Assembly: GCA_033239525.1 (NCBI GenBank)
Contig: BSYO01000004.1
Location: 15,972,037 to 16,036,036 of the forward strand
Direction of reading: 5' to 3'
DNA length: 64,000 bases
From: Nepenthes gracilis
Taxonomy: Eukaryota > Streptophyta > Magnoliopsida > Caryophyllales > Nepenthaceae
In this document: one piece after another, positions 1 through 11,642 of the stretch
How positions within the stretch are numbered: the first letter of the stretch is position 1
How the letters are laid out: every line of letters starts with the position of its first letter
Program-made: the position numbers and the translations under genes
The notes under the pieces: model-generated
Databases searched by the model: none
Told to the model about the DNA's origin: nothing
What the model saw: only the letters and a program-made list of their open reading frames with translations

Positions 1-2
1 GG

Positions 3-1312
3 ACTATTGGAGGTACGTCCCCCCTCAAATTTTTCCCCCCAAATTGTCCCGATATGGCGAATGTCATCTTATCACCTCCACCCGAAGTTATCCAACAGGG
101 TGAGAACCTATGGGATTCCACCCTCGTTGGATACTTTGATGGAAAACCCGGTCACTTTAATGCGGTAAATAATATTACCAGGAAAATTGGGAAGTGTTTT
201 GAGCTCCAGCATGTGGCGGGAAATGAAACGGGTTTCTTCTTCTTTCGCTTCTCGTCCAAATTAATGCTCAATAAATGTCTAGCTAGTGGGCCCTGGTCAA
301 TAGCTGGCCATTTATTATTCCTGAAGGAATGGAGGCCGGGTATGATCCTATCCAGAGAGGAGCACAAATCTTTCCCTACCTGGATCTTTATGTCAGGGAT
401 TCCAGTTGAATTCTGGACCCCTTTGGGGTTAAGTTGGATTGCAAGTACGGTTGGAAAACCTCTGTACCTTGACCCTGTCACCCAAAAACTCCAGCATCTG
501 GGCTTTGCCCGAGTTTGCGTTGAAATGGGGGCTGAAGCCCCACGCCCGTCATCCATTAGAATTCGTTCCAACGGCTTCGCAAATCCCTCGGATGATCAAA
601 TCGGGGAAATCAAAATTGAATATCAACATAAGCCCTCTCGCAGCACCACCTCCCTTAAGAGTGAGGTGAAAGGACCCACTACCAAAACCTCCTGGGTCCC
701 TAAGCAGGTGGACCCCCCTCGGGTCAACAAAACCCCTGCTTCCTCAAATGTGACTTCAGTCCAGAATGGACCTGTTTTGGATGCACCACCGAATCAAGAA
801 ATTGATCAAAAGGTCATCCCGATTTCGAACTCTTTCAAGGCTTTACAGGAGGATGACCCAAATGACTATCTTGAACGCCTGGACCTTGCCCCTGCTGCCC
901 ATCCCAGGGGTGATGGCCCGATCTTTCCTCCTTCCCATGAACTTTCTTCCCTGGACAAGTCATCTAGTGAGATCCCAAACGGCCTTCCTTTGTCTTCTTG
1001 CCTTAATGTAGGAGGCATGCCCAGTAGTGACTCCGAACCCTCCCCCCCCGTAAATCAAATACTTCAAGTCCCAAATCCCTTAGGCCTGCCTCTTGCCCTG
1101 ATAATAATGTTAAACATTGCCCTACTCCCATACCAGAATCAATGACGGTTGCTTCCCCTCGGGCCAAATCGAACAAAGATCATGCTCTCTGTATGCCTTC
1201 CGTTGGGGTCGGGACTTCCTCTAAGACTGGGGTAAAAGATTCATCTAAGAAAAATAAAAAATCTCGGGGGATTTTAAAATCCTCCTCCTCCTCCCCACCC
1301 CCCCATGAATAG
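3..1312 (+). pseudogene. LINE-A ORF1 (DUF4283-like nucleic-acid binding protein)
   Basis: The frame is open from the window edge, so the true start is upstream. Position 54 is only the first visible ATG. A KFFPPN motif upstream of it and then LSPPPEV match the other ORF1 copies in the window. The DUF4283-like part covers roughly residues 15-150, with FFFFRFSS, GMILSREEHKSFPTWI and PLGLSWIAS as landmarks. A low-complexity Pro/Ser-rich tail follows, with the recurrent NSFKALQ motif. The frame shifts between about 1097 and 1145. The tail then ends in a Lys-rich segment and SSSSPPPHE, with the stop at 1310-1312. In plant LINEs this protein is thought to bind element RNA. The last codons overlap the ORF2 start at 1305. 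Confidence 0.88.
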
Positions 1313-4300
1313 CATAGCCTGCTGGAATGTGAGGGGACTAAATGGGCTTGTTAAAACCCACGAAGTCGGAAACCTCATAAACTCCCACAAATGCTGTATT
1401 GCCAGTCTGGTTGAAAAAAAAGTTGCGGAGAGAAAGTCAAAAAGTATCTCTGCTAAAATCAGACCTAACTGGTCCTGAATTATGAATTACTCCGCTTCAT
1501 CGAACGGTAGAATATGGGTGGGCTGGGATCCCCAAATGGTCTTGATTAACATCATCGCCTTAGAGGATCAAGTCATCCATACCGAGGTGGATGGCACAAC
1601 AAAAGCTCGCTTGACCTCGAAAATTGCCTTCGTGCTTGTGACCTTGTGGACGTCTGTCATGAAGGAATGCATTATACCTGGAATGATGGGCGGGACCCCT
1701 CTCAACGCATTTACCGAAAACTTGACAGAGTTGTCGCCAATGGGAATTGGTTTGACCTATTTTGTAGGGCAAAAGCCATTTTCCCCGCCGCCAGACTCTC
1801 TGATCACTCCCCTTGTATCCTTCTACCCTCGGCGACCTGCCTAGAAAACACGGGATGTTCCGGTTCAACAATTTCCTATCCAAATCCCCTCATTTTCATA
1901 CTGTGGTGGCGGACGCCTGGAAGGACGACACCGTTGGTACCCATATGTTTCGACTGGTGTATAAGCTCAAGAAGGTGAAACTGGCTCTGAAAAAAGCTTA
2001 ATGCTCTGGTGGGTGATGTTCACGAGGAAGTTATTCGTACGTGGAACCATCTCGAGACTATACAAGGCTATGGTCCTACCAACCTGGTCTCCTTCCAACA
2101 GGAACGGAGCAGTAGGGAAGCCTACCGGGCTGCGTTGGCAAAGGAAGTCGATCTCATCAAGCAAAAAGCTAAAATCAGGTGGCTCAAAGAGGGAGATCAA
2201 TGTACTAAATTTTTCTTCAGGACTGTGAATGGAAACAACAATAAAAACCGTATTATTTCCCTCCTTAACGACGATGGGAATCCGACCAATGGGATTGAAG
2301 AAGTCCAAAATCTGATTGTGAATCACTTTAGCAGGGCTCTTAGGACTAGCCGTACGTATGGTTCGGCACACTCCGATAGACTTCGCTCGTTTATCCAACA
2401 CACTGTGCCTGAATCACTAATGGGCTCTCTTATAGAACCGGTTAGCGATGATGAGATTCGTAAGACAATCTTCTCAATTGGCGATTTCCGTGCCCCAGGC
2501 CCTGATGGATTTAGCTCTTGTTTGTTTAAGGAATCATGGGAAATTGTAGGGTCTACTGTTTGTGAAGCCGTTCGTGATTTCTTCAATCACGGAAAGATTC
2601 TTAAACAATTGAACACTACGATCATTAGCCTGATTCCAAAAATCAAATCCCCTCGTTTGGTCTCTGACTAACGCCCTATATCGTGCTGTAATGTCATCTA
2701 CAAAGTGATATCGAAGATCATTGCAAATCGGCTTAAGATGACATTACCTTTCCTTGTAGACAAGAGCCAAACGGCTTTCGTGACTGGGCGTCATATCAGT
2801 GACAACATTCTCCTGGCCCAAGAAATTCTCCACAAGTATCATTTAGGTCATGATCCTCCTCGCTGCACCATGAAAATTGACCTCATGAAAGCATTCGACT
2901 CTGTCCAGTGGGACTTCATTATCTCCATTTTGACCATGATGAATTTCCCACCTAAAATGGTTGGCTGGATTAAACAATGCATTACTACCCCCTCGTACAC
3001 TGTCAATATTAATGGGAATGCAATCGGTTTCTTCCAAGGGGGAAGGGGTCTCCGTCAAGGTGACCCCATGTCTCCATATCTTTTTGTCCTGGTTATGGAG
3101 GTCTTGAATGGGATTATTGATTACAAGGCCTGTAGGAATGAAAAATTCAAATTTCACTGGAATTGTGAGGCATCTCGTACGGTAATGCTTGCCTTTGCTG
3201 ACGACCTCCTTCTATTCTCACGCGCCGATGCTGACTCGATTCGCATTCTAAAGGACTGCCTCGAGGAATTCCATTGGCTCTCCGGCCTCTCGGCAAATGT
3301 GAATAAGAGCGAAATCTTCATATGTTCCAAAGACCCCTCCATCCCTCCGATTATTTCCAATATCTTGGGTTTCAAGATGGGTTCTCTTCCTATTCGATAC
3401 CTCGGCGTCCCTTTGATTACCACCAGGTTGTCGGCTCGGGATTGCAATGCTCTCATTGAGAAAATTACTCACCGGATTAAATCATGGAAAAACAGGTGGC
3501 TCTCTTTCGGGGGCTGTTTGCAACTCGTAGCTTCCATTCTATCATCCACCCACCTTTATTGGGCCTCTATTTTCATTCTTCCCAAATCCTTTTTTTTGGT
3601 AAGTAAAAACTGTGTTAGGGTAAGCTTTTTTAAGTGACTAGCCCCACCGCACACGCGGCCCCATAACCCAGAAATCCCGAAGGATTTTTTGGGAGGCACA
3701 GTTCCACTGGATACCTCCCGCGGGGAATCGAACCTGGGTGGGGGAGGCACATGTGAATGTGTTTAACCACCAGGCCGAACCCGTGTTCGGTTATTTCCCA
3801 AATCCATTCTTCCCAAATCCATTCTTAACCAGATCGACATCTTGATGAGGCGATTCCTTTGGAATGGCTCTATAGAAGGGAAGGCTAATGCAAAGGTTGC
3901 ATGGGCTGACATCTCCTATCCGAGAAGTGAAGGTGGATTGGGCCTTAAGAATCTGCAGGCCCAAAATAAAGCCCTGATTTGCAAACTTTTATGGCGTATC
4001 ATGATAAATGACCCTGGTTCGGCTTGGGCTTCATGGATCCACAAGACCCGGATAAAGGACCGGTGTATCTGGACCTTAAAAGTCCCTGATTCAGCGCCTT
4101 GGAGTTAGAAAAAGATAATGAAACTCCGTTCGTTCATGTGCTCCCACACTACCAAAATCATTGGTGACGGTGTTGACTCTTTCTCTGGCAAGAACCACTG
4201 GCTTCCCAGGGGCCCGCTCACCAATGACTGCACGGATCGGATTCGTCTGGTCACGGGGTTAGCTTGGGACGCCAAGGTGTCTCAAATAATTAGAGACGAT

Positions 4301-4892
4301 CAATGGGTTTGGCCAAATCCGTTTGATCAGGAAGTCTCTAGAATTGCAGAAAATATGCTCCAACGGTATTTTCTCTACCAAGACTGCCTATTTTCTTTTT
4401 CAACCCCCAAAACCTAAATTGAACTGGTCAAACCTTGTTTGGGGTCCTCTCCACATCCCTGCCCACGCGTTTACTCTATGGCTGGTGATCAAAGGCAGAC
4501 TAAACACCACGGATCGGATACACGGTATCCCAACCATCTCCAAAACATGTACTTTCTGTGACTTGGATGACGAAAATTGTACTTTATGGCTCTCTATCCA
4601 AGAGAAAGTGGGTTTTAATTGGCCGTATCCTGACTAGTCCCAAAACACAAACTGGGCGGCGCTACAATGGAAAGGAAAGAACCTCAGTGCCCTTTCCAAA
4701 CGTCTTTCCCTCGCGGCTACTATCTATTTTATTTGGAGAGAATGGAATAATCGGATTTTTGAGAAATCCTCACCACAGGATTTGACCCAGTTATTCTCTC
4801 TTATTACAAATGTTGTTAGGGACAAGCTGAGGGCCTCCTTGCCTAGTGCAGGTGGGATCTCCCTTTCGATGGCCAGGCGCTGGAACATATAA
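1305..4892 (+). pseudogene. LINE-A ORF2: endonuclease, reverse transcriptase, zinc-binding tail (broken)
   Basis: ORF2 starts at ATG 1305 inside the end of ORF1 and ends RRWNI at 4892. Endonuclease: IACWNVRGLNG is present, a stop follows at about 1477, and roughly 180 nt are missing near 1588. The missing part includes the GDFNA metal-binding motif, judged against LINE-B; YTWNDGRD, KLDRVV and SDHSP survive. A frameshift lies near 2000. The reverse transcriptase runs in one frame from 2009 to 3590 except for a stop at 2669-2671. It shows motif A (IDLMKAFDSVQW), motif B (GLRQGDPMSPYLF), motif C (FADDLLLF, about 3197) and IRYLGVPL. A SINE at 3590-3804 interrupts the LPKSILNQ region. The C-terminal zinc-binding region (CTFCDLDDENC) has further stops and frameshifts from 4108 on. 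Confidence 0.92.
3590..3804 (-). mobile_element. tRNA-derived SINE inserted in LINE-A ORF2
   Basis: On the minus strand the insert reads GGCCTGGTGGTTAAACAC, resembling a polymerase III A box, and then CAGGTTCGATTCCC, a good B box. About 110 nt of unrelated sequence follows, then TTTTTACTTACC and an A run. The 16 bp sequence cattcttcccaaatcc is repeated at 3574-3589 and 3805-3820 and is the target-site duplication; partial repeats of it just inside the insert blur the 5' edge. Without the insert the reverse transcriptase frame rejoins as in LINE-D. The A/B-box arrangement is that of tRNA-derived SINEs. The 3' end is the same ACTTACC plus A tail carried by the LINEs here. It is not a tRNA gene, because no acceptor stem or anticodon arm follows. 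Confidence 0.85.
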
Positions 4893-6461
4893 AAAAAAAT
4901 ATTAAATTAATCTTATTTCTACATATATATTTCTTTGTGGCTTTTGGGAGGTTTTTTCGATGGTATCCCGCTCTTGCCTTGTTTTTTCTTCCTTTGGTTT
5001 TGGTTTTCCTTTTTTATTTTTTTGACTTCTTGTTCCCCATCTCCTTCTTCCTCCCCCAAAAAAAAAAAAAAAAAAAAAGAAAAAAAGGGATGGCTGCCTT
5101 CTCCTATCTTCCCGTGGCTCAATGTGGCTCCTTCTCATCTTGTGGATCCATGGGGCTACTCTTGCCTCCTCGATGTAATGCGAATGCAGCTTTGGGCTGG
5201 TGATATGCTGCTGCTGGCCTTGTTAATATGTGATGCTGATGACAACTATATGCTGAGATTGCTGCACATTTGATTGATCCTTACCTGGACTCTATACTGA
5301 GTGGATTTGCTGGGTGTGATTGAATCTGCTGATTCGGCTTTTACCCTGCATCGAGCCTCTGAATGTTAATGCTGCCTCTTGGTTTGGTTGTTTCAATGGT
5401 TTTGGCTGTGCCTGGCGTTGCTGACCCCGGGTGGTGTGATGTGATTGCCTTGCTTGCATTCAGTTTGGAAGCTGAATGGAGTGTTTTTTAGCCTAGGGTC
5501 CCAATGGTCTGGGGAGTCCAGTGTGTTACCCTGTTGCAGTGCATGATTTCTAAATTTGGGATTTGCTTTTTGAAGTGATTTGTGATGCCGATTGTTAAAC
5601 TTTGGATACGCTGGATGGTTTGGTGCTGAAATGACTGTCCATCTAAATTTGCTCCATCCTGTCATTGGTTGCTGATCTCTGTACTTTGCTGAAGCTAAAG
5701 GTCGCAGATTTTAGATCCCTTGATTGCTGCTTATGTTTAGTGCTGCTTTGCAGCATGGGATGGACTCTTTTTTTCTATATTCTGCTTGCTGGGTTGCGGA
5801 AGAAGGCTCCTGCAATGTATGAAATGTAGATCTGGGCTCGTGTGGGCGGATGGAAGCTGCCATGCTATTACAATAGTTGGTCGTGGTCGATGGCCACTCG
5901 GCTGTTGCTGTTCTATTGAGGCTGTTAGCATATTGGCCGTTGGACTGGCTGCTGGCCCTGGGCGAATGTTCCGTGGGCCTGTTTTCCGCCAATTCAGCTG
6001 TTGATGGATTGGGTTTCGGTTCGTAGCACCTATATGTGCGACGCCCCTGTGCTGTTTGTTGGGCTCTATTTGATCTGTGAAGGTGGGTGTGGCATACTGT
6101 TGGCTTTGGTGCAGAAATGTAGCGGTTTGGTTTTGTGGAGGCCTGTTGGGCGATGATCCTTTCAACTCTCCATGTTGCTGCTGTGCAGATTGATCTTAGC
6201 TGTGTCCTATGGCTGAATCTCCATTTTCTCTGGCTGGTTTTGCTGTGTATTGAGTCGACTATGGATGTTGTTCATGATCTGGAGGATTAGGGTGAATGTA
6301 GGGAAGAAGCTCCTGCGGTTGCTGTGTTGGTATAGGCGCTTTTGGTATCACCTGTTTCCTGTCTTTTTGTCTGGTGTGCCGGGCGGCTTGCGACAGCCTT
6401 ACTTGATGGTTTCATCTTTGTTTTCTTTCCTTCCTCCTTTTTAATTTCATGTTTATGTACA
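4893..6461 (+). repeat. LINE-A 3' UTR, A-rich tract then GCTG-rich (Family I)
   Basis: The ORF2 stop is followed at once by an A run, then a T-rich stretch and a 20-base A run (5057-5076). After that come about 1.4 kb rich in TGCTGG, GCTGCTG and TTTGG with many stops in all frames. The same composition and scattered blocks (for example CTGGGCGAATG near 5957) recur in the 3' UTRs of the other Family I elements. I see no coding signal. Confidence 0.8.
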
Positions 6462-6593
6462 TGGTTATGCTCGGGGTATGCCCCAGCTCGTTGTACTAAT
6501 TCCAAGTTGGCAAACCACTGGGAATTAGTACATCGTTTTTGTAATCTTTATTTTTTTAATCAAATTCCTTACTTACCAAAAAAAAAAAAAAAA
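6462..6593 (+). other. Family I 3' terminus: box, hairpin, ACTTACC and poly(A)
   Basis: The segment carries GCTCGGGGTATGCCCCAGC, then a stem-loop with arms ACTAATTCCAAGTTGG and CCACTGGGAATTAGT, then TCCTTACTTACC and 16 A. Fourteen or more termini in the window share this order. In LINEs the 3' end is where reverse transcription starts, so this is the likely recognition site for the ORF2 protein. Confidence 0.85.
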
Positions 6594-7727
6594 GAGGATG
6601 CTACTTCAGCAATAGGCGAACCGTGCCACGTCAGCATATCCACATGTATAGAGCAAAGGAGCATAAGCCACTCCGTCCACCTTTTGGTGAAACAATGGGA
6701 CTCCAGAAATGATCACAAAGTGGTCACTCCGGCAAAGAAGATCCACTCCGTCCAAGAGGAGCATCAAGCACTCCGGCCAGCAAGGAGCACAAGCCACTCC
6801 GTCCTTCCTGTTAGTGAAGCAAAGGAATTCCGAAAATGTTCGCAAAGTGGACACTCCGGATTTTTGAATACCGGATAAAGATGATCCGGCTTTAGAAGCT
6901 CCGGATAAAAGGAAGCACTCTGTCCGTAAGGGCTCCAGATAGAAGTTGACATATGGAAAGCAATATAATAAACCCACGAAAGTAGGACAGAGATTTTTTT
7001 TTTTCCGAACTCAAGCCACTCCAGCCATAGAGAGAGCCAGCTCCGGAATCAAACAACGAGGGAAAGGCACATAGGCCTCTCCAGCCAAAAAGCGAACAAA
7101 TAAACACTCCGGATTTCGGAGTCCTCGATAGCGCCGGATAAAGCAGCGAACAAAAACACTCCGGATTTCAGAGTTCACAAAATCAATGACTTGACCCCTT
7201 TTTTTCCTAAAAGAAGCATAGAAAGAAAGACAGAAGCAGACCGGAAACCGGAGTCCTCAAAAGCCAGGACAAAACCTTTTTTTTTTCAATAAGAGCATAG
7301 AAAGAAGCAAACCGGATCCGGAGTCCTCAAAAGCAAAATCACTCCGAAAATCGGATTCCTCGCGAGCGTCGGATAAAGCAGCGCACAAAAACACTCCGAA
7401 ATCTGGAATTCACAAAACCAAGGACAGCACCCCCTTTTTTTTCTTCAAAGAAGTACAGGAAGAAAGAAAGAAAACAAACGCTCCGGATCCGGAGACCTCA
7501 AAAGCAAAATCACTCCGGAAACTGGAGACCTCAAAAGCGAGGACATTAATTTTTTTTTTTCAAAGAAGCACAGGAAGAAAGAAAGAACCAAACGCTCCGG
7601 ATCCGGAGTCCTCAAAAGCAAAAGCACTCCGAAACCGGAGACCTCAAAAGCAAGGACACAGAATCACTCCGAAATTCGGAGTCCTCAACCGCTAACACCT
7701 CCGGATTCAAGCCACAACCTCCAATTG
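6594..7727 (-). repeat. CCGGAG-rich Family II 3' UTR
   Basis: About 1.1 kb of degenerate ACTCCGG...CCGGAGT dyads, spaced by phrases such as ctcaaaagc and by short T runs. It is the reverse complement of 26680-27830, and the end blocks match in detail: GGAGGTTGTGGC near 7718, and the block around ACGTCAGCATATCCACAT near 6630. It directly follows the Family II ORF2 end at 7728, which places it in a Family II 3' UTR. The LINE-A insertion separates it from its own terminus. Confidence 0.75.
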
Positions 7728-8050
7728 TCAAGTGGAAATCCAGTCATCCGAGTGCAAGTTGGAGCAAGGAATGTTCCATCTTTCCAAAATTCGCCTGTCC
7801 TGCACAGTAACTGCTCTATGGGATGCCTCAATCTTCCCCCGGATTGGCGCAGAAATCTGGGTAACCATTTGGGTTACGTTAAGATTCCTCGAATCCTTAA
7901 ATGTACGATGATTCCTCTCTTTCCAGATGAAGTATACGGAAGCAGCAAGGGTGAGGCGGAATGAATATGCTTTGAGATTTTTGCCCTTCCACCGCTTAGC
8001 TGCCCACAAGATGTTTGAATTCCAATTAGGATGGGAATCACCCAGAAGAT
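7728..8050 (-). pseudogene. Family II LINE ORF2 C-terminal fragment
   Basis: The frame encodes WAAKRWKGKNLKAYSFRLTL, then SVYFIWKERNHRTF and DRRILERWNIPCSNLHSDDW. It is closely similar to LINE-C at about 25310-25600. This is the extreme C-terminus of LINE ORF2, downstream of the zinc-binding domain. The CCGGAG repeat lies directly downstream. The upstream end stops abruptly at about 8050 against an ORF1 fragment on the other strand, so this is a remnant. Confidence 0.85.
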
Positions 8051-8052
8051 TC

Positions 8053-8753
8053 CTTGGGAGTCGATGTGATGGTTGAATATCCTTGGAAACCTGGACAATG
8101 TGACTCTGTTTTGAATGGGAAGCACCATAAGAGTCAGAAGAGTTACCCCCTCATAACAAACCAATTCGGCGCCAGCCCCCTTTGGCACCAATTGGCGGTG
8201 TTCAGGGGGGGAAAGGTCCCTAGAGGGTTAAAAGTAAACCTCATCCTACCATTGTGCCTTCTGGATCTGTGCCGAACTCCAATTCTTTTGCGGTATTACA
8301 ATGCTCAGAAAATGACACCCCTTCAGATCCTTCTGATGGGGGAGAGAAAAATGATGCTTTTAATAATGCTGAACCAGATCTAGGCCCCACTATGAACGGT
8401 GTGGAGACTGATCTGAGGATTTTGAACCCCTCTGTTATGGAGTGGGTGAATTGGAGTGAGTCCACCCGGGAAAATGAAGACGATGGCCATGTGAGCAGTG
8501 GCAGCATCTTGAGAAGCCTTAATAGTGATACTACCCTTCCGGATGGTGACCAGATGGGGGGGGGGAGCCTCCAAGTTCCTCCAACACTTGCAATCCTTCT
8601 ATACCAAGAAGCTCCCGTAGAGTGGCCCAGCGTATTCCATCCACATTGAATGTGGAGATTTCTTCCCACCACACTGAAAGCCTTACTCCCGCCCTTGCTG
8701 CCAAGGACGGCGAGACTCCTTTGGTGATGTCGCAAATGAAAAAAACTAAGGGC
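8053..8753 (+). pseudogene. LINE ORF1 fragment, C-terminal half
   Basis: It starts with VDVMVEYPWKPGQCDS, the segment that precedes the zinc knuckle in other ORF1 copies; the knuckle itself is damaged. A hydrophilic tail follows with NSNSFAVLQ, the NSFxxLQ motif seen in the LINE-A and LINE-D ORF1s, and then a long acidic/Ser-rich part (8254-8649). Frameshifts occur near 8235 and 8570. The frame ends near MKKTKG, where the LINE-B terminus has inserted at 8754. It is joined head-on to the preceding minus-strand ORF2 fragment. Confidence 0.75.
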
Positions 8754-8885
8754 TTTTTTTTTTTTTTTTTTTGGTAAGTAAGTATTTTGGATTATAGGGA
8801 ATAAAATATTACAGAAACTATGTTTTTGCTCCAAGTATTTTGACTTGGAGTAAAAACATAACCGCTAGGGCATACCCTGAGCATC
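8754..8885 (-). other. Family I 3' terminus of LINE-B
   Basis: On the minus strand it reads TGCTCAGGGTATGCCCTAGCG, a hairpin with arms TTTTACTCCAAGT and ACTTGGAGCAAAAA, then ACTTACTTACC and 19 A. Confidence 0.85.
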
Positions 8886-11596
8886 TATTACAATAGGAAA
8901 TTGTAAAAAAAGTACAATAGAAAAAACCTCTATGAGGACAAAAGGTCAAACATGACCAACAAAATATGGGACCTATCAAAATAACGTTCAGCAAACTCAA
9001 CATAAACTCATCATGCACAATAGTTAGACCAAAGGGATACGGCATCAAGACACCAGCACCAATGCGCATCAGAGGGAATTGGCATCTCACATGCCGACAC
9101 ACAGCAGCGAACTGGGCGATATAGCAAAATCAGAGGCATACTGGGCGAAGAACACATTGAAGCAACCGAACTAAGCATCAACATCAACACCCAGAGGCAA
9201 ACTAGAAAATCAAAAACCAGGAGCATCCAGCAACATTTTGGCAGCTATGCAGATTAGCAATGAAGGAGCCAGGGACTCTAGGCAGCAGCACATCAACGAC
9301 CAGAACAGCCATATCACTACCGCCGCCTCAGCAGAACAAATGGACTCCCAAACCAAACCACTACCAATTTGCAACAGCATAAACCAGCAGTAATTTCAAG
9401 GGACAACAACTGACAGCAACATCACATAACAACCGCACCAGCAGCAACAGAAACCATTCCCCACATTCACAACAACCAAATGGCATTCTCGAGATGAGAA
9501 TGGCAGACACCATCAACAGCATACCTTTGGCCATGCAATCTGCAGAATCAGGGCCAGAATTCACCATAGCAGCAGCAGCTCCCAAATTCAGCAAGCAGCA
9601 CACCAGGGCTGGGAATCAGACCAGGAAATTCGTCAAAGCCCATCCACGACCCCAGTACGCATATCGCTAAAAAACAGACAGCCCGCTGCTACTTCTACAG
9701 CACCGATGATGCAGCAACCCAGAAAAATAAAGCGTGTGATACCGATCCAGCGATCAAAGACTAGAAGAGACCGGCATCAGCATTAGCAGTGCAGAAAAAC
9801 AGGAGCCAAGGATTCAGCAACACCTTTAGCAACCCCAAGAGAAAACAGGCAGCCGGCACCAACTGAATCAGCAACCATAGCAGCAACCGGACAGCATAAT
9901 CGATAACAGCTACAAAATCCCAGCCCAAAGGGACAAATCAAGATTTAACCCTGAACTCTAGCAGTTCCAGCAAATCCAGCGAGACCGAGAGCAACCCCAG
10001 CGATGCAGTGCCCCCAACATCAACAATTGGCAGCACTAGCAACCCATTGCCAACCATCAATAAATAAAGAGGGGAGCTTAAGCGTGTTGACTATCAGAAT
10101 CAAATCAAACACAGCAACACTGATGAAGAAAATTCAAGCAATGATCTTCAGCAGCCAAAGAAATGAGCATCAAGGCCAGGATCACAGGAACCATCAACAT
10201 CACATCTGCATCGATAGGTAGCAACCGGACAGCAGATCAAGGATATCAACACGTCCCCATTCAAGCCAAGAATCAGTCGCAGACTAACATTGGTTCACCA
10301 ACAGACTCTGCCAAACAGCGCCCAGTAATACCTTACGCCAACACCAACAACCGGCAGCACCAACAGCATTGTAGTTAAATACAGCGCAGCCATACCCCCC
10401 TTCAGGCCACCGCCCCTTGCAGGTCAATAGACCTTGGTATATAAAGAAGCAGCCAGAAAATCATAAAAAGAAAGGACCTATGAACCGCCAGAAGGATCAA
10501 GAGTCAAGTTCAGCAGCATCTAGAATCCAGCAATACATCAACACATAACACTCAGATTCAATCCACAGATAGCTTCCACATCGCTGTTCCAAACCGTTTG
10601 CAGGACTACAGCAGCCATTATCATTGAATTTAAAAGCAACAGGCAGCAAGAAGCTGTCTTCAGCCCATTTGCATCATCATACAGTAACCAGGCCACACCC
10701 GAAGGATGCACCAAGAGAGCTCAATGAAACAGCACCTCTATTTTGATTCAATGCATCAGAAGCATTAACAACATCTCATACACACACAGATCAGCAACTA
10801 CAATGCCTCACAGCCATTTTATTAAACACCCAATCAGCACCAAAGAAGTGAACAACAGCATCTAGCCAACAAACCTTTAACAGATTACCAAACCCATCAG
10901 AGCCATTATATTAACCATGCCATGGATCCAACAACAGACAATGAAAATCCACATAATCAGAACAACTAAATCTATCAATGCCATAGGACTACAACATTGA
11001 CTGCCCATCTTCAACAAAGCCGCCCTGTGTTTATCGATAACAGCATCATGGAATCTTTCAGCAGGCATACAAACATCAACCGGCTGGAGGAAAGCGTCAG
11101 CAGCTTCAGACCCATGATTAAGACAATTGAGCCCAACCATCTACACCAGAGACATCAGCGCAACCAACATAGAACAATCAGGCCCAGCGGGCAACAACTC
11201 CTCAATGCAAACCAACCTCCATCAAGAGCAACAGGAGCTCCCCAGGAAACTACAAGGAGCAGGAAACTACAACATGATGTTTTATTTTTTTCCTCTTTTT
11301 TTCTTTCCTCTATTATTTTTCCTTCCTTTTTTTTTTTTTCTTTTTTTTCTTTTTCTTTTCTTTTTTTTTTTTTCAAAACCAACCCGAACCAGAACCGTCA
11401 AGTCCCGCAGGGCCAGAAGGGCCAGCAGCCACAAAAGCGCGAAGATAACCCCCACTCAATTTTTCAAAATTTTTTTTTTTTTTTTTCCAACCAAGCCAAA
11501 GCGAAGCACAAAAATGCGAAAAGCACAGCCAACAAGGCCAAAAAAAAACCAGCAGCCTCAAAAGCAGCAGAAACCCCCACCCCCAAATTTTATTTT

Positions 11597-11629
<33 letters not shown>

Positions 11630-11642
11630 ATTATTATTTTTT
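8886..11642 (-). repeat. LINE-B 3' UTR, 2.7 kb, GCTG-rich with purine tracts
   Basis: Sense is the minus strand. Next to the ORF2 stop lie TATATAAAAA, repeated TTTTA-type units (seen on + at 11585-11640) and three long A/G tracts (+ strand 11280-11375, 11459-11487 and 11540-11550). After that come about 2.4 kb of CAGCAG/CCAGCA-rich sequence as read on the plus strand. No conserved reading frame is visible. It is the longest 3' UTR of this type in the window. Confidence 0.78.

Larger units (their letters stand above)
1..6593 (+). mobile_element. LINE-A, L1-type retrotransposon, 5' end outside the window
   Basis: In order the element holds the end of ORF1 (DUF4283-like), ORF2 (endonuclease, reverse transcriptase, zinc-binding tail), an A-rich tract, a 1.7 kb GCTG-rich 3' UTR, the Family I terminal box and hairpin, and a poly(A) tail at 6578-6593. 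The copy is dead: it has an in-frame stop and an internal deletion in the endonuclease, a stop in the reverse transcriptase, a SINE inserted at 3590-3804, and further stops in the C-terminal part. It lies directly against a CCGGAG-rich repeat read on the opposite strand, so it probably inserted into an older Family II 3' UTR. Its 5' target-site duplication is outside the window. Confidence 0.93.

Noticed and set aside
3700..3785. Possible tRNA gene on the minus strand (A and B box-like sequences)
   Set aside because: No cloverleaf can be drawn: acceptor and anticodon arms are missing. A 3' tail ending ACTTACC plus A and a target-site duplication show that it is a SINE.
4902..5273. Overlapping frames on both strands through the A and T runs
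   Set aside because: They are low-complexity translations of the A-rich tract after LINE-A ORF2 (poly-Phe or poly-Lys) with no counterpart in other copies.
6594..7727. Regularly spaced ACTCCGG units considered as a CRISPR-like array
   Set aside because: Units are degenerate, spacing is irregular, there are no unique spacers, and the genome is eukaryotic.
8818..11140. Several 70-90 codon frames in the GCTG-rich 3' UTR, some Leu-rich and membrane-like
   Set aside because: They arise from CTG-rich composition. They are not shared between 3' UTR copies and have stops at different places.
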